From Mariniphaga sp. (GTDB lineage: Bacteria; Bacteroidota; Bacteroidia; Bacteroidales; Prolixibacteraceae), in the NCBI GenBank assembly GCA_025355585.1, contig JANXZJ010000086.1, forward strand, positions 1-64,000: a stretch of DNA of 64,000 nt. The letters are read 5' to 3'. The position numbers and the translations under genes were made by a program. Below the pieces are notes generated by a model. The model saw only the letters and a list, made by a program, of their open reading frames with translations, ran no database searches and had not been told where the DNA came from. How positions within the stretch are numbered: the first letter of the stretch is position 1; each line of letters begins with the position of its first letter. Shown here piece by piece: positions 53,706 to 63,046 of the stretch.

Positions 53706-56612
53706 ATGATTTACAGTAAATTAAGATTAGCTATTTTATTCGTTGTAATTATTTTGAGCTACGTTCCTGCCGAAGGACAAGATCTGGATTCATTAAGAAA
53801 TTCATTTATTTCCCCGCCCGATTATGCCAAACCGCGTGTGTATTGGTGGTGGCTTTTCAACCGGGTCGATAAAGAAGGAATTACGCGGGATTTAGAGGAG
53901 TTTAAGGCCAAAGGGATTAGTGGGGTGAACCTGATTTGTACCGGGGGATATGCAGGAAAGGTGCCTCTCCTTGGCGTCAAATATCAAAGCCCCGAGTGGT
54001 GGGATCTCTTCCGCTATGCGGTTAAAGAGGCCACGCGGCTTAACATTGAGTTCGGTTTCAACCTTTCTGCCGGCGGCTGGACGATGGAAGGTCCCTGGGT
54101 GACAAAGGATAACGCGATGAAGAAGGTTGTATCAGCTGAACTGAGCGTCTCAGGGCCAACTAAATTCTCCGGGAAACTGCCTCAGCCCGAAACAGTGGAT
54201 GGGTATTATCATGATATTTGGGTGCAGGCGTTCCGGGTACTTGGCAATACGAAGAATATTGATCCATCATCGGTTATTGATCTGACAAATCGGTTGAAGC
54301 CCGATGGTCAGCTTGACTGGGACATACCAAAGGGACAATGGGTGATTTTGCGGAATGGCTACACGCTGACCGGACATCTATGGAGTAAGTGGTATGCCTA
54401 TCCCTCTGCTCCACAGGCCGACACGTTCGAAGGGGGCGACGGTTTTGAGATTGATTATTTGAATAAGGCCTCATTAGACGATCATTTCGAACACCTTGGC
54501 AGATTGGTGCTGGATGAAGCGGAAAAGGCTGGCGGGCACCTTGCGTATTTATGGTCGGATAGCTGGGAATGTGGTAAACTTACCTGGACACAGGATTTCC
54601 CGAATCAATTCAAGCGGTTTCGTGGCTATGATTTAAAGCCATACATGCCAGTTTTAGCTGGATATACAGTTATCAGTGCTGAGGTGTCTGCACGATTTCG
54701 CGATGATTTTGACCGTACGATTCAGGATTGCATTTCAGAGAATTTTTATGGCCATTTCATGGCGTTGAGTCATCAAAACGGGGTAAAAGTTGGCAATGAA
54801 GCAGGAGGGCCGAATGACATTCCTCCGCAGGATGCCTTGAAGAACCTGGGATATTGTGACATACCCGCCGGCGAGTTTTGGGTCAACGGACATCGTAAAG
54901 CTAAAAACGGATACAATTCTGACCGGTCGCTGAGGCTGAATTTGAAGCAAACAGCCACCGCAGCACATATCTATGGAAAGCAGGAAGCAATGGCAGAAGC
55001 ATTTACGATGATGGATGGTGACGCAACGCATTGGTCTTTGGGGCCTGCCGATTTGAAACCTTATGCCAATGATGCATTTTGCGAGGGGATCAATCGTTTT
55101 ATGTTGCACCAGGCGACCTGCCAGCCACCGTCGGATGGTAAGCCAGGTTATGAATTCTGTGCAGGCCAGCATTTTACGCCAAACACTACCTGGTGGGAAC
55201 AGTCCCCGGCATTCTTTACCTGGCTCGCCCGTTGCCAGTACATGCTTCAAAAGGGTACCTTCGTTGCTGACGTTTGCTTCTATCTGGGTGAAAGGCCTCC
55301 GACGCTGGCACCACCAAAATACATTGTACCCTCACTTGGTCCTGGTTACGACTGCGATTACAGCAATTCCGATGTGTTACTCAACCGGATGTCTGTCAGG
55401 GATGGTCGGATTGTGCTACCTGACGGAATGAGTTACCGTCTTTTGGTGCTGCAGAATTGCACTTCGCCTTCTCAGGAGATTTGTGATAAAGTAGGCGCTT
55501 ATCAGAAGTTATCGGTTTCATCGGTTCCTTCGACGGAAATGTCAATAGAGGTGATTAAAAAATTACGGGAGCTGATTCTCGCAGGTGCAACGGTGGTTGG
55601 TCCCCCGCCGGAGAAGGCTGTCGGGCTGAAAAATTATCCTGAGAGTGATAAACAATTAAGAAAAATAGCGGTAGAAATCTGGGGCGACCTTGATGGTAAA
55701 ATCCTTACTGAACGAAAATTTGGTAAAGGCCGGGTGATCTGGGGAAAAACACCCCGTGAGATACTTCTTGCTGACGGTGTAACTCCCGACTTTACTTTCA
55801 CCGGACAGGCAGAAAGTCCTGAACAGTTTGACTATATTCGTCGTACAATCGGCGATACAGAAATATATTTCGTTATCAACCGGACCAATCAGCCCGAGAC
55901 GAGGGATTTTACTTTCCGTGTTGCAGGAAAGCAGCCCGAGATATGGAATGTGGTAACCGGAGAAATCCGCAAAGCGAATGCCTTTGCACAGGCGAATGGA
56001 AGCACAACCATCAACCTGCAACTGGATCGTTTTGACTCCTATTTCATTGTGTTTCGAAAACCTGTTCCGGATGATGCAGGCAAATCGCACAAGCTGAATT
56101 TCCCCGAATTGAAGGAATTAACAGAATTGAGCGGTTCATGGAAAACTTCATTCGATTCGAAATGGGGTGGCCCTGATACAGTCACATTTCCCAATCTGGT
56201 GAGCTGGACCGATCGGCCGGAGGAGGGAATTAAGTATTATTCGGGGACGGCCACTTATAAGAAAACGTTTGATTTGACGCTGGAAACAGCTAAAACTGGA
56301 AGACTATTTCTTGATTTGGGAGAACTGAAGGATGTTGCAGAAGTTCGTCTGAACGGGAAGAACCTGGGCATTCTTTGGTGCGCTCCGTGGCGTGTTGAGA
56401 TTACAGAGGCTGTAAAACCGACCGGCAATTTATTGGAGATCGACGTCATCAATCTATGGGCAAATCGCGTTATTGGTGATTTAGGCATGCCGGTGAAAGA
56501 CCGCTTCACAACAACACATGACGGTTTCCGTTTTGATTTTCTGGCGAAGAAAACACCGCTTCTCAGGTCTGGATTATTCGGACCCGTGAAAGTCTATTTG
56601 GCAAATGATTAA
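53706..56612 (+). CDS. GH106 alpha-L-rhamnosidase-like protein (first copy)
   Basis: The 968-residue exported protein (signal peptide ending near PAEGQ) fits GH106 (PF17132), alpha-L-rhamnosidases. The family start is clear: FISPPDYAKPRVYWWWLFN and GFNLSAGGWTMEGPWVT. Two glutamates shared with the second copy, E288 in SDSWECG and E431 in AEAFT, are candidate catalytic acids. The C-terminal part forms a beta-sandwich (YYSGTATYKKTFDL, LNGKNLGILWCAPWRVEIT). It is shorter than the second copy by about 110 residues, mainly because it lacks an insert between the first domain and the barrel. It probably removes rhamnose from rhamnogalacturonan-type glycans. Confidence 0.87.
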   Translation: MIYSKLRLAILFVVIILSYVPAEGQDLDSLRNSFISPPDYAKPRVYWWWLFNRVDKEGITRDLEEFKAKGISGVNLICTGGYAGKVPLLGVKYQSPEWWDLFRYAVKEATRLNIEFGFNLSAGGWTMEGPWVTKDNAMKKVVSAELSVSGPTKFSGKLPQPETVDGYYHDIWVQAFRVLGNTKNIDPSSVIDLTNRLKPDGQLDWDIPKGQWVILRNGYTLTGHLWSKWYAYPSAPQADTFEGGDGFEIDYLNKASLDDHFEHLGRLVLDEAEKAGGHLAYLWSDSWECGKLTWTQDFPNQFKRFRGYDLKPYMPVLAGYTVISAEVSARFRDDFDRTIQDCISENFYGHFMALSHQNGVKVGNEAGGPNDIPPQDALKNLGYCDIPAGEFWVNGHRKAKNGYNSDRSLRLNLKQTATAAHIYGKQEAMAEAFTMMDGDATHWSLGPADLKPYANDAFCEGINRFMLHQATCQPPSDGKPGYEFCAGQHFTPNTTWWEQSPAFFTWLARCQYMLQKGTFVADVCFYLGERPPTLAPPKYIVPSLGPGYDCDYSNSDVLLNRMSVRDGRIVLPDGMSYRLLVLQNCTSPSQEICDKVGAYQKLSVSSVPSTEMSIEVIKKLRELILAGATVVGPPPEKAVGLKNYPESDKQLRKIAVEIWGDLDGKILTERKFGKGRVIWGKTPREILLADGVTPDFTFTGQAESPEQFDYIRRTIGDTEIYFVINRTNQPETRDFTFRVAGKQPEIWNVVTGEIRKANAFAQANGSTTINLQLDRFDSYFIVFRKPVPDDAGKSHKLNFPELKELTELSGSWKTSFDSKWGGPDTVTFPNLVSWTDRPEEGIKYYSGTATYKKTFDLTLETAKTGRLFLDLGELKDVAEVRLNGKNLGILWCAPWRVEITEAVKPTGNLLEIDVINLWANRVIGDLGMPVKDRFTTTHDGFRFDFLAKKTPLLRSGLFGPVKVYLAND

Positions 56613-56723
56613 CGGGTTAAAATGATTTCAGCCGATGCGGGAATTCTTGACTTAACGATTTCATCAGATATGGGATAGGCAAAATTAAAAGATTATATTT
56701 AATAAAAAATTAAGAGCACAATT

Positions 56724-59249
56724 ATGAAGAAGAACTATTTGCCATTGAAGTTGATTCTCCTGTTTATTCTTTTCGCCAATTTATCGGCTGAAGGTCAAAT
56801 CAGTATATCGAACCGGTCAGCCGATAACGTCATTGTATTTGGCAACAGCAAACTTAAAGTTACACTCGACTATGCTTCAAAGTGCGTTGTCACCGGCATG
56901 GATGTGAACGGCGAAGCGGTTCTTTCAGGCAAATCTGGAATCTATTCAGAGATCAGGACTTCAACGGCCACCTATTCAACGCGTAAGCTGGCCACTTCGC
57001 CCAAAATAAAAACCCAAAAGAACAGTGTGACGCTCTCCGGCATTCGTTATGGCGAAGATAAGGCGCTCATTGACGAAGTCTGGACTTTCCTGATCACAGA
57101 AACTGATATCAGGTTTGATATTGAACGGACTGTTTCAAAACCCCTTGTGGCAGAAGAAGTTTTCTTTCCGATTGTAAACTTTAACAGTATTCATACCTGG
57201 GACGGTTCCTTTCTTGGTTACGGCGGATTGGCGTGGTTCTATCTCTTCAACGAAAAACTATGCACCTATGGCGTTCATACGGGCACTTCAATATTCTGGA
57301 ACAGCACAACCGGGAACGGATTAAAAGTAGCCACTTCGGTGCCCGGAAAGCAGGTTGCATCAAAGTTTACGCGGTCAGGTGATGATCAGTTGGTGTATGC
57401 TGTTACAGTGTCGGATAGCGAGATGAAATACAGGTACGATGCCGGTACCAACAGAAGGAGATTTGTAAGGGGAAAAACAGATGTCTGGGATTCCTTTCAG
57501 TTATCAGCAGGGAAATACGCTGAATCAGTTACCTTTTCGTGGGTAAATTATAACGAAGAATACAACCGTGGCCATTTAGCAGGGATCAATGGCAAACAGG
57601 TTACCAGCCTCGCAAATACAATCGCAAGGATTGGCGTTATTGATGCGAAGCATTTCGGTGGCAACAGCTGGCACACACCCTACGGACCTATCTGTCTGCA
57701 TGAGCAGTATATTGGACAAATGGGAATAGCTATTAACGATGCGGATTACACAGAGGGATACAAGCAGTGCCTGGATTATTATAGGGATAACGCAATTCAG
57801 CAGGATGGCAGGGTGCTTTCACGATGGGCCTATACCGACGAAGATGCAATGAAAGGAACAGCCACCCCAAAAGGTTTTTACGAGGCGCAGTGGGGATATC
57901 TGCTGGATTCAAATCCCGACTTCGTTACAAATGTGTCGGATCTTTATAATCAAAGTGGTGATTTAAACTGGGTCAGAAAATTCAAGCAACCTTGCGAAAA
58001 GGCACTGGAATACCTGTTAAAAAGAGACACGAACGGTAACCACCTGGTTGAAATGAAGACCAACAGCGAGTCTGAAAAAAGAGGAAGCGACTGGATCGAT
58101 ATCATCTGGGCATCTTATGAAAATGCCTTCGTAAATGCAAAACTTTATTATGCGCTCACCTTGTGGTCGGATATTGAGAAACAGCTTGGTGACACAGAGA
58201 AGGCAAGCTATTATTCTAACTATGCATCCCAACTGAAAACCAGTTTCAACAAACCGACTCAATCAGGCGGGTTCTGGGATGAGAAAAACAACTGGTATGT
58301 TTATTGGCTGGATAAAGACAAATCGGTTCATGGCAACAACCTGGTGATCCCTGTAAATTTCATGGCAATCACCTACGGCATTTGCGACGATGAACAACGG
58401 AAGAAGGCTATTCTTGATAAGGTTGAGGAACAAATGCAAAAGGAAAACTTGTTTGCCTGGCCTTTGTGCATGTATACGTATGCAAAAGGTGAAGGAAACG
58501 ACTGGCAATTTCCATTCCCCAATTACGAAAACGGCGATATATTCCTGTCGTGGGGCGCAATCGGAGTTGAAGCCTATGCCTCCTATAAACCGGAACTGGC
58601 ATTGAAATACGTTGAAAATATCCTTACGCGTTATGAACAAGACGGATTGGCGTTCCAGCGCTATGGCCGGGTTAAGCAGGATGGATTGGGAGACGACATC
58701 CTTTCAGGAAACAGCCTGGCTATTATCGGGCTCTACAAATCAATTTATGGGATCAATCCGATGTATAACCGGATGTACCTCAACCCACACATCCCTGAAA
58801 AACTATCGGGTACCACTTTGAATTATAAATTCAGGGGAGACAAATTGGTAATCAGCCTTGATAAAGGGCGGTATTCCGTTTCCAACGCTCAGTTTAAGCT
58901 GACCTCAGCAAAGGATTTCGGCTTCAGTGCAGTTAAGAATGAAATGGAATATTTCAATTCCGCTAACGATGCCTGGTCGCTGAAAGCACAACTTACCAAG
59001 ACAGGTAACCTTTTTGTTGAAATTATCAAATGGAATGACAAAGAATGTGGTTGGAACCAGATTACATCTCCAAACACAGGAAAGATAACCTATTCTGCAT
59101 GCAAATTAAAGGCTGATAATCAATACACGATTAAAGTTAATGGTCAAATCTTTAAGACCTTGAAAAGCGACAAAGAGGGTCGTTTGGAATTTGATGTTAA
59201 TCCGAGAGCCGACTCAACAACGATCCGCATTCAATTATTGAACAATTAG
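56724..59249 (+). CDS. Six-hairpin glycosidase-like secreted protein
   Basis: The 841-residue protein has a signal peptide (ends near SAEGQ), an N-terminal beta-sandwich of about 290 residues, an (alpha/alpha)6-barrel-like middle (about 300-690) and a C-terminal beta domain. The barrel segments (SRWAYTDEDAMKGT, RGSDWIDIIWASYENAFVNA, WLDKDKSVHGNNLVIPVNF) resemble six-hairpin glycosidases such as GH78- or GH94-like enzymes, but I cannot place it in a numbered family. It lies between two GH106 genes and 7 bases before the second, so the three are probably one operon acting on the same polymer. Confidence 0.65.
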   Translation: MKKNYLPLKLILLFILFANLSAEGQISISNRSADNVIVFGNSKLKVTLDYASKCVVTGMDVNGEAVLSGKSGIYSEIRTSTATYSTRKLATSPKIKTQKNSVTLSGIRYGEDKALIDEVWTFLITETDIRFDIERTVSKPLVAEEVFFPIVNFNSIHTWDGSFLGYGGLAWFYLFNEKLCTYGVHTGTSIFWNSTTGNGLKVATSVPGKQVASKFTRSGDDQLVYAVTVSDSEMKYRYDAGTNRRRFVRGKTDVWDSFQLSAGKYAESVTFSWVNYNEEYNRGHLAGINGKQVTSLANTIARIGVIDAKHFGGNSWHTPYGPICLHEQYIGQMGIAINDADYTEGYKQCLDYYRDNAIQQDGRVLSRWAYTDEDAMKGTATPKGFYEAQWGYLLDSNPDFVTNVSDLYNQSGDLNWVRKFKQPCEKALEYLLKRDTNGNHLVEMKTNSESEKRGSDWIDIIWASYENAFVNAKLYYALTLWSDIEKQLGDTEKASYYSNYASQLKTSFNKPTQSGGFWDEKNNWYVYWLDKDKSVHGNNLVIPVNFMAITYGICDDEQRKKAILDKVEEQMQKENLFAWPLCMYTYAKGEGNDWQFPFPNYENGDIFLSWGAIGVEAYASYKPELALKYVENILTRYEQDGLAFQRYGRVKQDGLGDDILSGNSLAIIGLYKSIYGINPMYNRMYLNPHIPEKLSGTTLNYKFRGDKLVISLDKGRYSVSNAQFKLTSAKDFGFSAVKNEMEYFNSANDAWSLKAQLTKTGNLFVEIIKWNDKECGWNQITSPNTGKITYSACKLKADNQYTIKVNGQIFKTLKSDKEGRLEFDVNPRADSTTIRIQLLNN

Positions 59250-59256
59250 AAAATCC

Positions 59257-62200
59257 ATGAAAAGAGCACTCATATTGGTTTCGGTTCTGGCAGTTGCATT
59301 CATAGTTGCATCCGGCCTGACAGATAAAACAAAAGTAACTGACAAGGCTTTGGAGAGTGGTTTCATTACTCCGCCCGATTCGATTCAAACCAGCGTTTAC
59401 TGGTACTGGATATCCGACAATATTTCAAAAGAGGGAGTTGTAAAGGATCTGCAATCGATGAAAAAGGCGGGTATCAACCGCGCTTTCATCGGTAATATTG
59501 GCCTTGATGATATTCCTTACGGGAAAGTCAAAATGTTGAGTGAAGAATGGTGGGATATCCTCCATGTGGCGTTGAAAACAGCAACTGAGCTGAACATCGA
59601 AATCGGAATTTTCAACTCCCCGGGATGGAGCCAGTCGGGTGGTCCCTGGGTAAAAGCAGATGCGGCCATGCGCTACCTTACTGCTTCGGAACTTCGGGTT
59701 AAAGGACCTCTGAAATTGTCGCAGAAGCTGGAAAAGCCTATTGCTATTTTTCAGGATGTAAAGGTGATTGCCTATCCGGCTCCAAAAGATGACCGGCTTG
59801 TCCTGAATACTAAAAATGGGAAAGTAACTTCGTCTCCGCAAATTGCCGATTTGGATAAAATTGTGGATGGTGACAATAAAACCGGAATCAGCTTTCCAAC
59901 AAACGGTGAATTTGTGGTTGATATACAAGCCAATGCCCCATTTACAGCTCGCAGCCTTTCTGTTCGTTCCACCGAACAACCGATGAATGTTACTGCCGCA
60001 ATTCAGGTTCAGGAAGCAGGTGGCGAATATCGTACCCTTTCCGAATTTCAGATCAACCGTTCAAATCCGTCGCTGAGTGTTGGTTTTGATCCTTACGCCC
60101 CGGTTGTTGTGTCATTTCCGGCTACCACAGCCACCAACTTCCGGTTGGTCATTAAAAATGCGAATCCCAAAAGTGGTTTGTCGGAAGTGGTATTGGCAGC
60201 ATCCCCCCGGGTAGAACGATACAGCGAGAAAACGCTCGCCAAAATGCACCCGACACCACTACCTTACTGGAAAGACTATCAGTGGGCGCAACAGCCGGAA
60301 GCCAATGATCAGTCAACGGTGATCGATGCCTCCAAAGTAATTGATATTTCGAAGAATCTGTCAGCCGACGGTACCCTTACCTGGGATGTTCCCGAAGGGG
60401 ATTGGGTAATCCTGCGAACCGGAATGACGCCAACCGGAACACAGAATGCACCTGCTTCACCTGAAGCTACCGGCTACGAAGTGGACAAGATGAGCAAAAA
60501 ACATGTCGCCATGCATTTTGACGGACACATGGGTGAAATACTAAAACGCATTCCCGAAGCCGATCGAAAATGTTTCAAAGTGGTGGTTCAGGACAGCTAC
60601 GAAACCGGCGGGCAGAATTTTACGGATGGTTTTCTGGATGAGTTTAAACAGCGATATGGTTACGATGCGGTTCCCTATCTTCCGGTTTACAAAGGATTGG
60701 TTGTGAATAGCGAACAAGCATCTGACCGTTTTCTGTGGGACATGCGGCGTATGGTCGCGGATAAAGTGGCTTACGATTACGTGGGTGGACTGAGGGATAT
60801 CAGCCATAAATATGGACTGCGCACCTGGCTTGAATGCTATGGTCACTGGGGTTTTCCGAGCGAGTTCCTGATGTATGGGGGGCAGTCGGATGAAATTGGC
60901 GGTGAGTTCTGGAGCGAAGGCGAATTAGGCGATATTGAAAACCGTGCTGCGACTTCTTGCGGGCACATTTACGGAAAGACAAAAATATCTGCTGAATCAA
61001 ATACCTGTGCGGGAAATCCGTTTTCGCGTTATCCCGGTGTAATCAAGCAACGTGGCGACCGCTTTTTTGCGGAGGGGATCAACAACACGCTGCTGCATGT
61101 TTATATCACACAACCTTACGAGGAGAAGAATCCCGGAATGAATGCATGGTTTGGGAATGAGTTCAACCGCAAAAACACGTGGTTTTCGCAAATGGATGTT
61201 TATACCCAATACCTGAAAAGGACGAATTTCATGCTTCAGCAGGGATTGAATGTGGCCGATGTTGCCTATTTTATTGGCGAAGATGCCCCGAAAATGACGG
61301 GAATCGTTGACCCGGCGCTTCCGGTAGGTTATCAGTTCGACTATATGAATGCCGAAGTCATTGAGAAATATATGACTGTGAAAGACGGTCTGATTACGTT
61401 GCCGCACGGCACCCAATACCGGATGATGGTTTTGCCTAAGCTGGAAACAATGCGCCCCGAGGTGCTGGCTAAAATTAAACAGTTGGTCAATGATGGCGCA
61501 GTTATTTTAGGACCTGCACCAAAGCGTTCCCCCAGTTTGCAAAACCAGCCCGAAGCCGACCAACAGCTTCAGAAAATGGCCTCCGAATTGTGGGGAGAAG
61601 TAGATGGTGTGAAAGTAAAATCCCGCAAGTTCGGAAAAGGATTGATCATCAACGGTATGACGATGAAAGAAGCCTTTGCTTTGATCAACTGCGTGCCCGA
61701 CTGCAAATTACCGGAGGATCTTTCAATTCACTACGGACACCGCACATTGGGAAATAGCGAAATCTATTTCGTGACAAACCAAACGGCAGAAACCAAACTG
61801 ATAACACCTGAATTCAGAGTCAACGGAATGCAACCGGAACTTTGGGAAGCCGCAACCGGGTCTATCCGCAACCTCCCTGCATTTGATGAAAAAGTAAATG
61901 CCACTATCGTTCCGCTAAAACTGGAACCTTACGAAAGCGTATTTGTCGTTTTCCGCAAAACTTCTGGTAAAGCATCGGCAAACAGTGTTGATGCCAATTA
62001 TCCGGCACCGACAGTTTTCGCTAACCTTAATGGGCCATGGAATGTCAGCTTCAACGCCTCGCAAAGAGGTCCGAAAGAACCGGTTGTTTTCGAAACGCTG
62101 CAGGACTGGACGACATCGAAGGATGACCAGATCAAATACTATTCAGGGACTGCTTTTTATACTAATAAATTTAAGTTGGATAAGCTACCTGCCAATGAGA

Positions 62201-62499
62201 AGATAATTATCAATTTAGGTAAATTTACGGCGATGGCTAAAGTCACGGTAAACGGCACGTATGCCGGTGGATTATGGACATCACCTTATCAGCTCGACAT
62301 CACCAAATTAGTCAAAACTGGTGAAAACGAATTGAAGATTGAAGTTGTAAATACCTGGGTGAACCGTTTGATTGGAGATAGCAAGTTACCAATCGGCCAG
62401 CGGCCAACCTGGTGCCCGGTCAATCCCTATAAGCCTGATAGTCCATTGCAGCCTTCCGGGCTGATGGGGCCGGTTCGTGTCTTAGGTATTAAGTATTAA
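59257..62499 (+). CDS. GH106 alpha-L-rhamnosidase-like protein (second copy)
   Basis: This 1080-residue exported protein (N-terminal signal about residues 1-22) is a second GH106 member, distantly like the first. Motifs are FITPPDSIQTSVYWYWISD, FNSPGWSQSGGPWV, QDSYETGGQNF (E449) and SAESNT (E580), with a C-terminal beta-sandwich (YYSGTAFYTNKF, LWTSPYQLDITKLVKTGENEL). A beta domain at about 150-330 is present here but missing in the first copy. The gene starts 7 bases after the six-hairpin gene. The low similarity of the two copies suggests different rhamnosyl linkages. Confidence 0.88.
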   Translation: MKRALILVSVLAVAFIVASGLTDKTKVTDKALESGFITPPDSIQTSVYWYWISDNISKEGVVKDLQSMKKAGINRAFIGNIGLDDIPYGKVKMLSEEWWDILHVALKTATELNIEIGIFNSPGWSQSGGPWVKADAAMRYLTASELRVKGPLKLSQKLEKPIAIFQDVKVIAYPAPKDDRLVLNTKNGKVTSSPQIADLDKIVDGDNKTGISFPTNGEFVVDIQANAPFTARSLSVRSTEQPMNVTAAIQVQEAGGEYRTLSEFQINRSNPSLSVGFDPYAPVVVSFPATTATNFRLVIKNANPKSGLSEVVLAASPRVERYSEKTLAKMHPTPLPYWKDYQWAQQPEANDQSTVIDASKVIDISKNLSADGTLTWDVPEGDWVILRTGMTPTGTQNAPASPEATGYEVDKMSKKHVAMHFDGHMGEILKRIPEADRKCFKVVVQDSYETGGQNFTDGFLDEFKQRYGYDAVPYLPVYKGLVVNSEQASDRFLWDMRRMVADKVAYDYVGGLRDISHKYGLRTWLECYGHWGFPSEFLMYGGQSDEIGGEFWSEGELGDIENRAATSCGHIYGKTKISAESNTCAGNPFSRYPGVIKQRGDRFFAEGINNTLLHVYITQPYEEKNPGMNAWFGNEFNRKNTWFSQMDVYTQYLKRTNFMLQQGLNVADVAYFIGEDAPKMTGIVDPALPVGYQFDYMNAEVIEKYMTVKDGLITLPHGTQYRMMVLPKLETMRPEVLAKIKQLVNDGAVILGPAPKRSPSLQNQPEADQQLQKMASELWGEVDGVKVKSRKFGKGLIINGMTMKEAFALINCVPDCKLPEDLSIHYGHRTLGNSEIYFVTNQTAETKLITPEFRVNGMQPELWEAATGSIRNLPAFDEKVNATIVPLKLEPYESVFVVFRKTSGKASANSVDANYPAPTVFANLNGPWNVSFNASQRGPKEPVVFETLQDWTTSKDDQIKYYSGTAFYTNKFKLDKLPANEKIIINLGKFTAMAKVTVNGTYAGGLWTSPYQLDITKLVKTGENELKIEVVNTWVNRLIGDSKLPIGQRPTWCPVNPYKPDSPLQPSGLMGPVRVLGIKY

Positions 62500-62538
62500 C
62501 CCGAGTTCGATATAATTGTTTAATATTCTAAAAATAAG

Positions 62539-62561
62539 GCAATAAGGCTGTTTCCTATTGC
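62539..62561 (+). terminator. Possible terminator after the GH106 operon
   Basis: GCAATAAGG pairs with CCTATTGC (one bulged A) across a 6-base loop; the tail TAATTTGTCTTC is only moderately T-rich. It lies 40 bases past the stop and is the best candidate there. Confidence 0.45.
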
Positions 62562-63046
62562 TAATTTGTCTTCTGCTGAGGTTGAAAAACAGGATAAGGT
62601 TTTAAAACCTGCTTCTCTAAACCCGACCTTAAGTAGTGATTTTTGGACCATAGGAAATTAAAACCTTAATGATTTGGCCTGTTTAACTGCTTTTATGACC
62701 GTTGCCTGAAAGACAAAATGAAAAAGAAACAGAAATGCCCTAAACTGATTGGAATAAAAAGAGTTGCCAGTTTAAGCGTTTGCAACTCTTTAAAATTCAG
62801 TGGATAAAGTCGGAATCAATCTGAGGATCTTTAGACTATAAGTCTTGAAAATAGCATCAATAATTATTGAATGTCAGATGTTTAGGTTTTGGCTCAAAGC
62901 TTAAAACGATCTATATCCGGTAAAACAAAAATACAAATTAAAAAATTGATTAATATGTTGGTAAATTCAAATTTATTTTCATAACTTTAGCGTTGAAATG
63001 TTTTTGTTGCTTGACCTGGTAATAACTGATGTTTTAAACCTAACCA
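62562..63046. other. Intergenic stretch before cas6
   Basis: No gene or CRISPR repeat is seen. It holds a 14-base palindrome AGGTTTTAAAACCT (62597-62610), a partial match to the 42-bp repeat unit (62738-62762), a minus-oriented hairpin (62758-62791) and the palindrome TCAATAATTATTGA (62857-62870). A TTGG box and TAACTTTA (62958-62961 and 62982-62989, 20 bases apart) may be the cas6 promoter. Confidence 0.5.
62758..62791 (-). terminator. Orphan minus-strand hairpin
   Basis: AAAGAGTTGC and GCAACTCTTT form a perfect 10-base stem with a 14-base loop. Only on the minus strand does it run into TTTTTATT. It has the same arm sequence as the tRNA terminator, but no minus-strand gene is seen to its right. 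It may mark a small RNA or a gene lost from this spot. Confidence 0.5.

Noticed and set aside
54735-55250. A 171-codon minus-strand frame inside the first GH106 gene
   Set aside because: It is antisense to conserved rhamnosidase sequence and has no recognisable domain.
62500-63046. CRISPR leader or array upstream of cas6
   Set aside because: No repeat of 24-40 bases recurs in this stretch; the array must be elsewhere.
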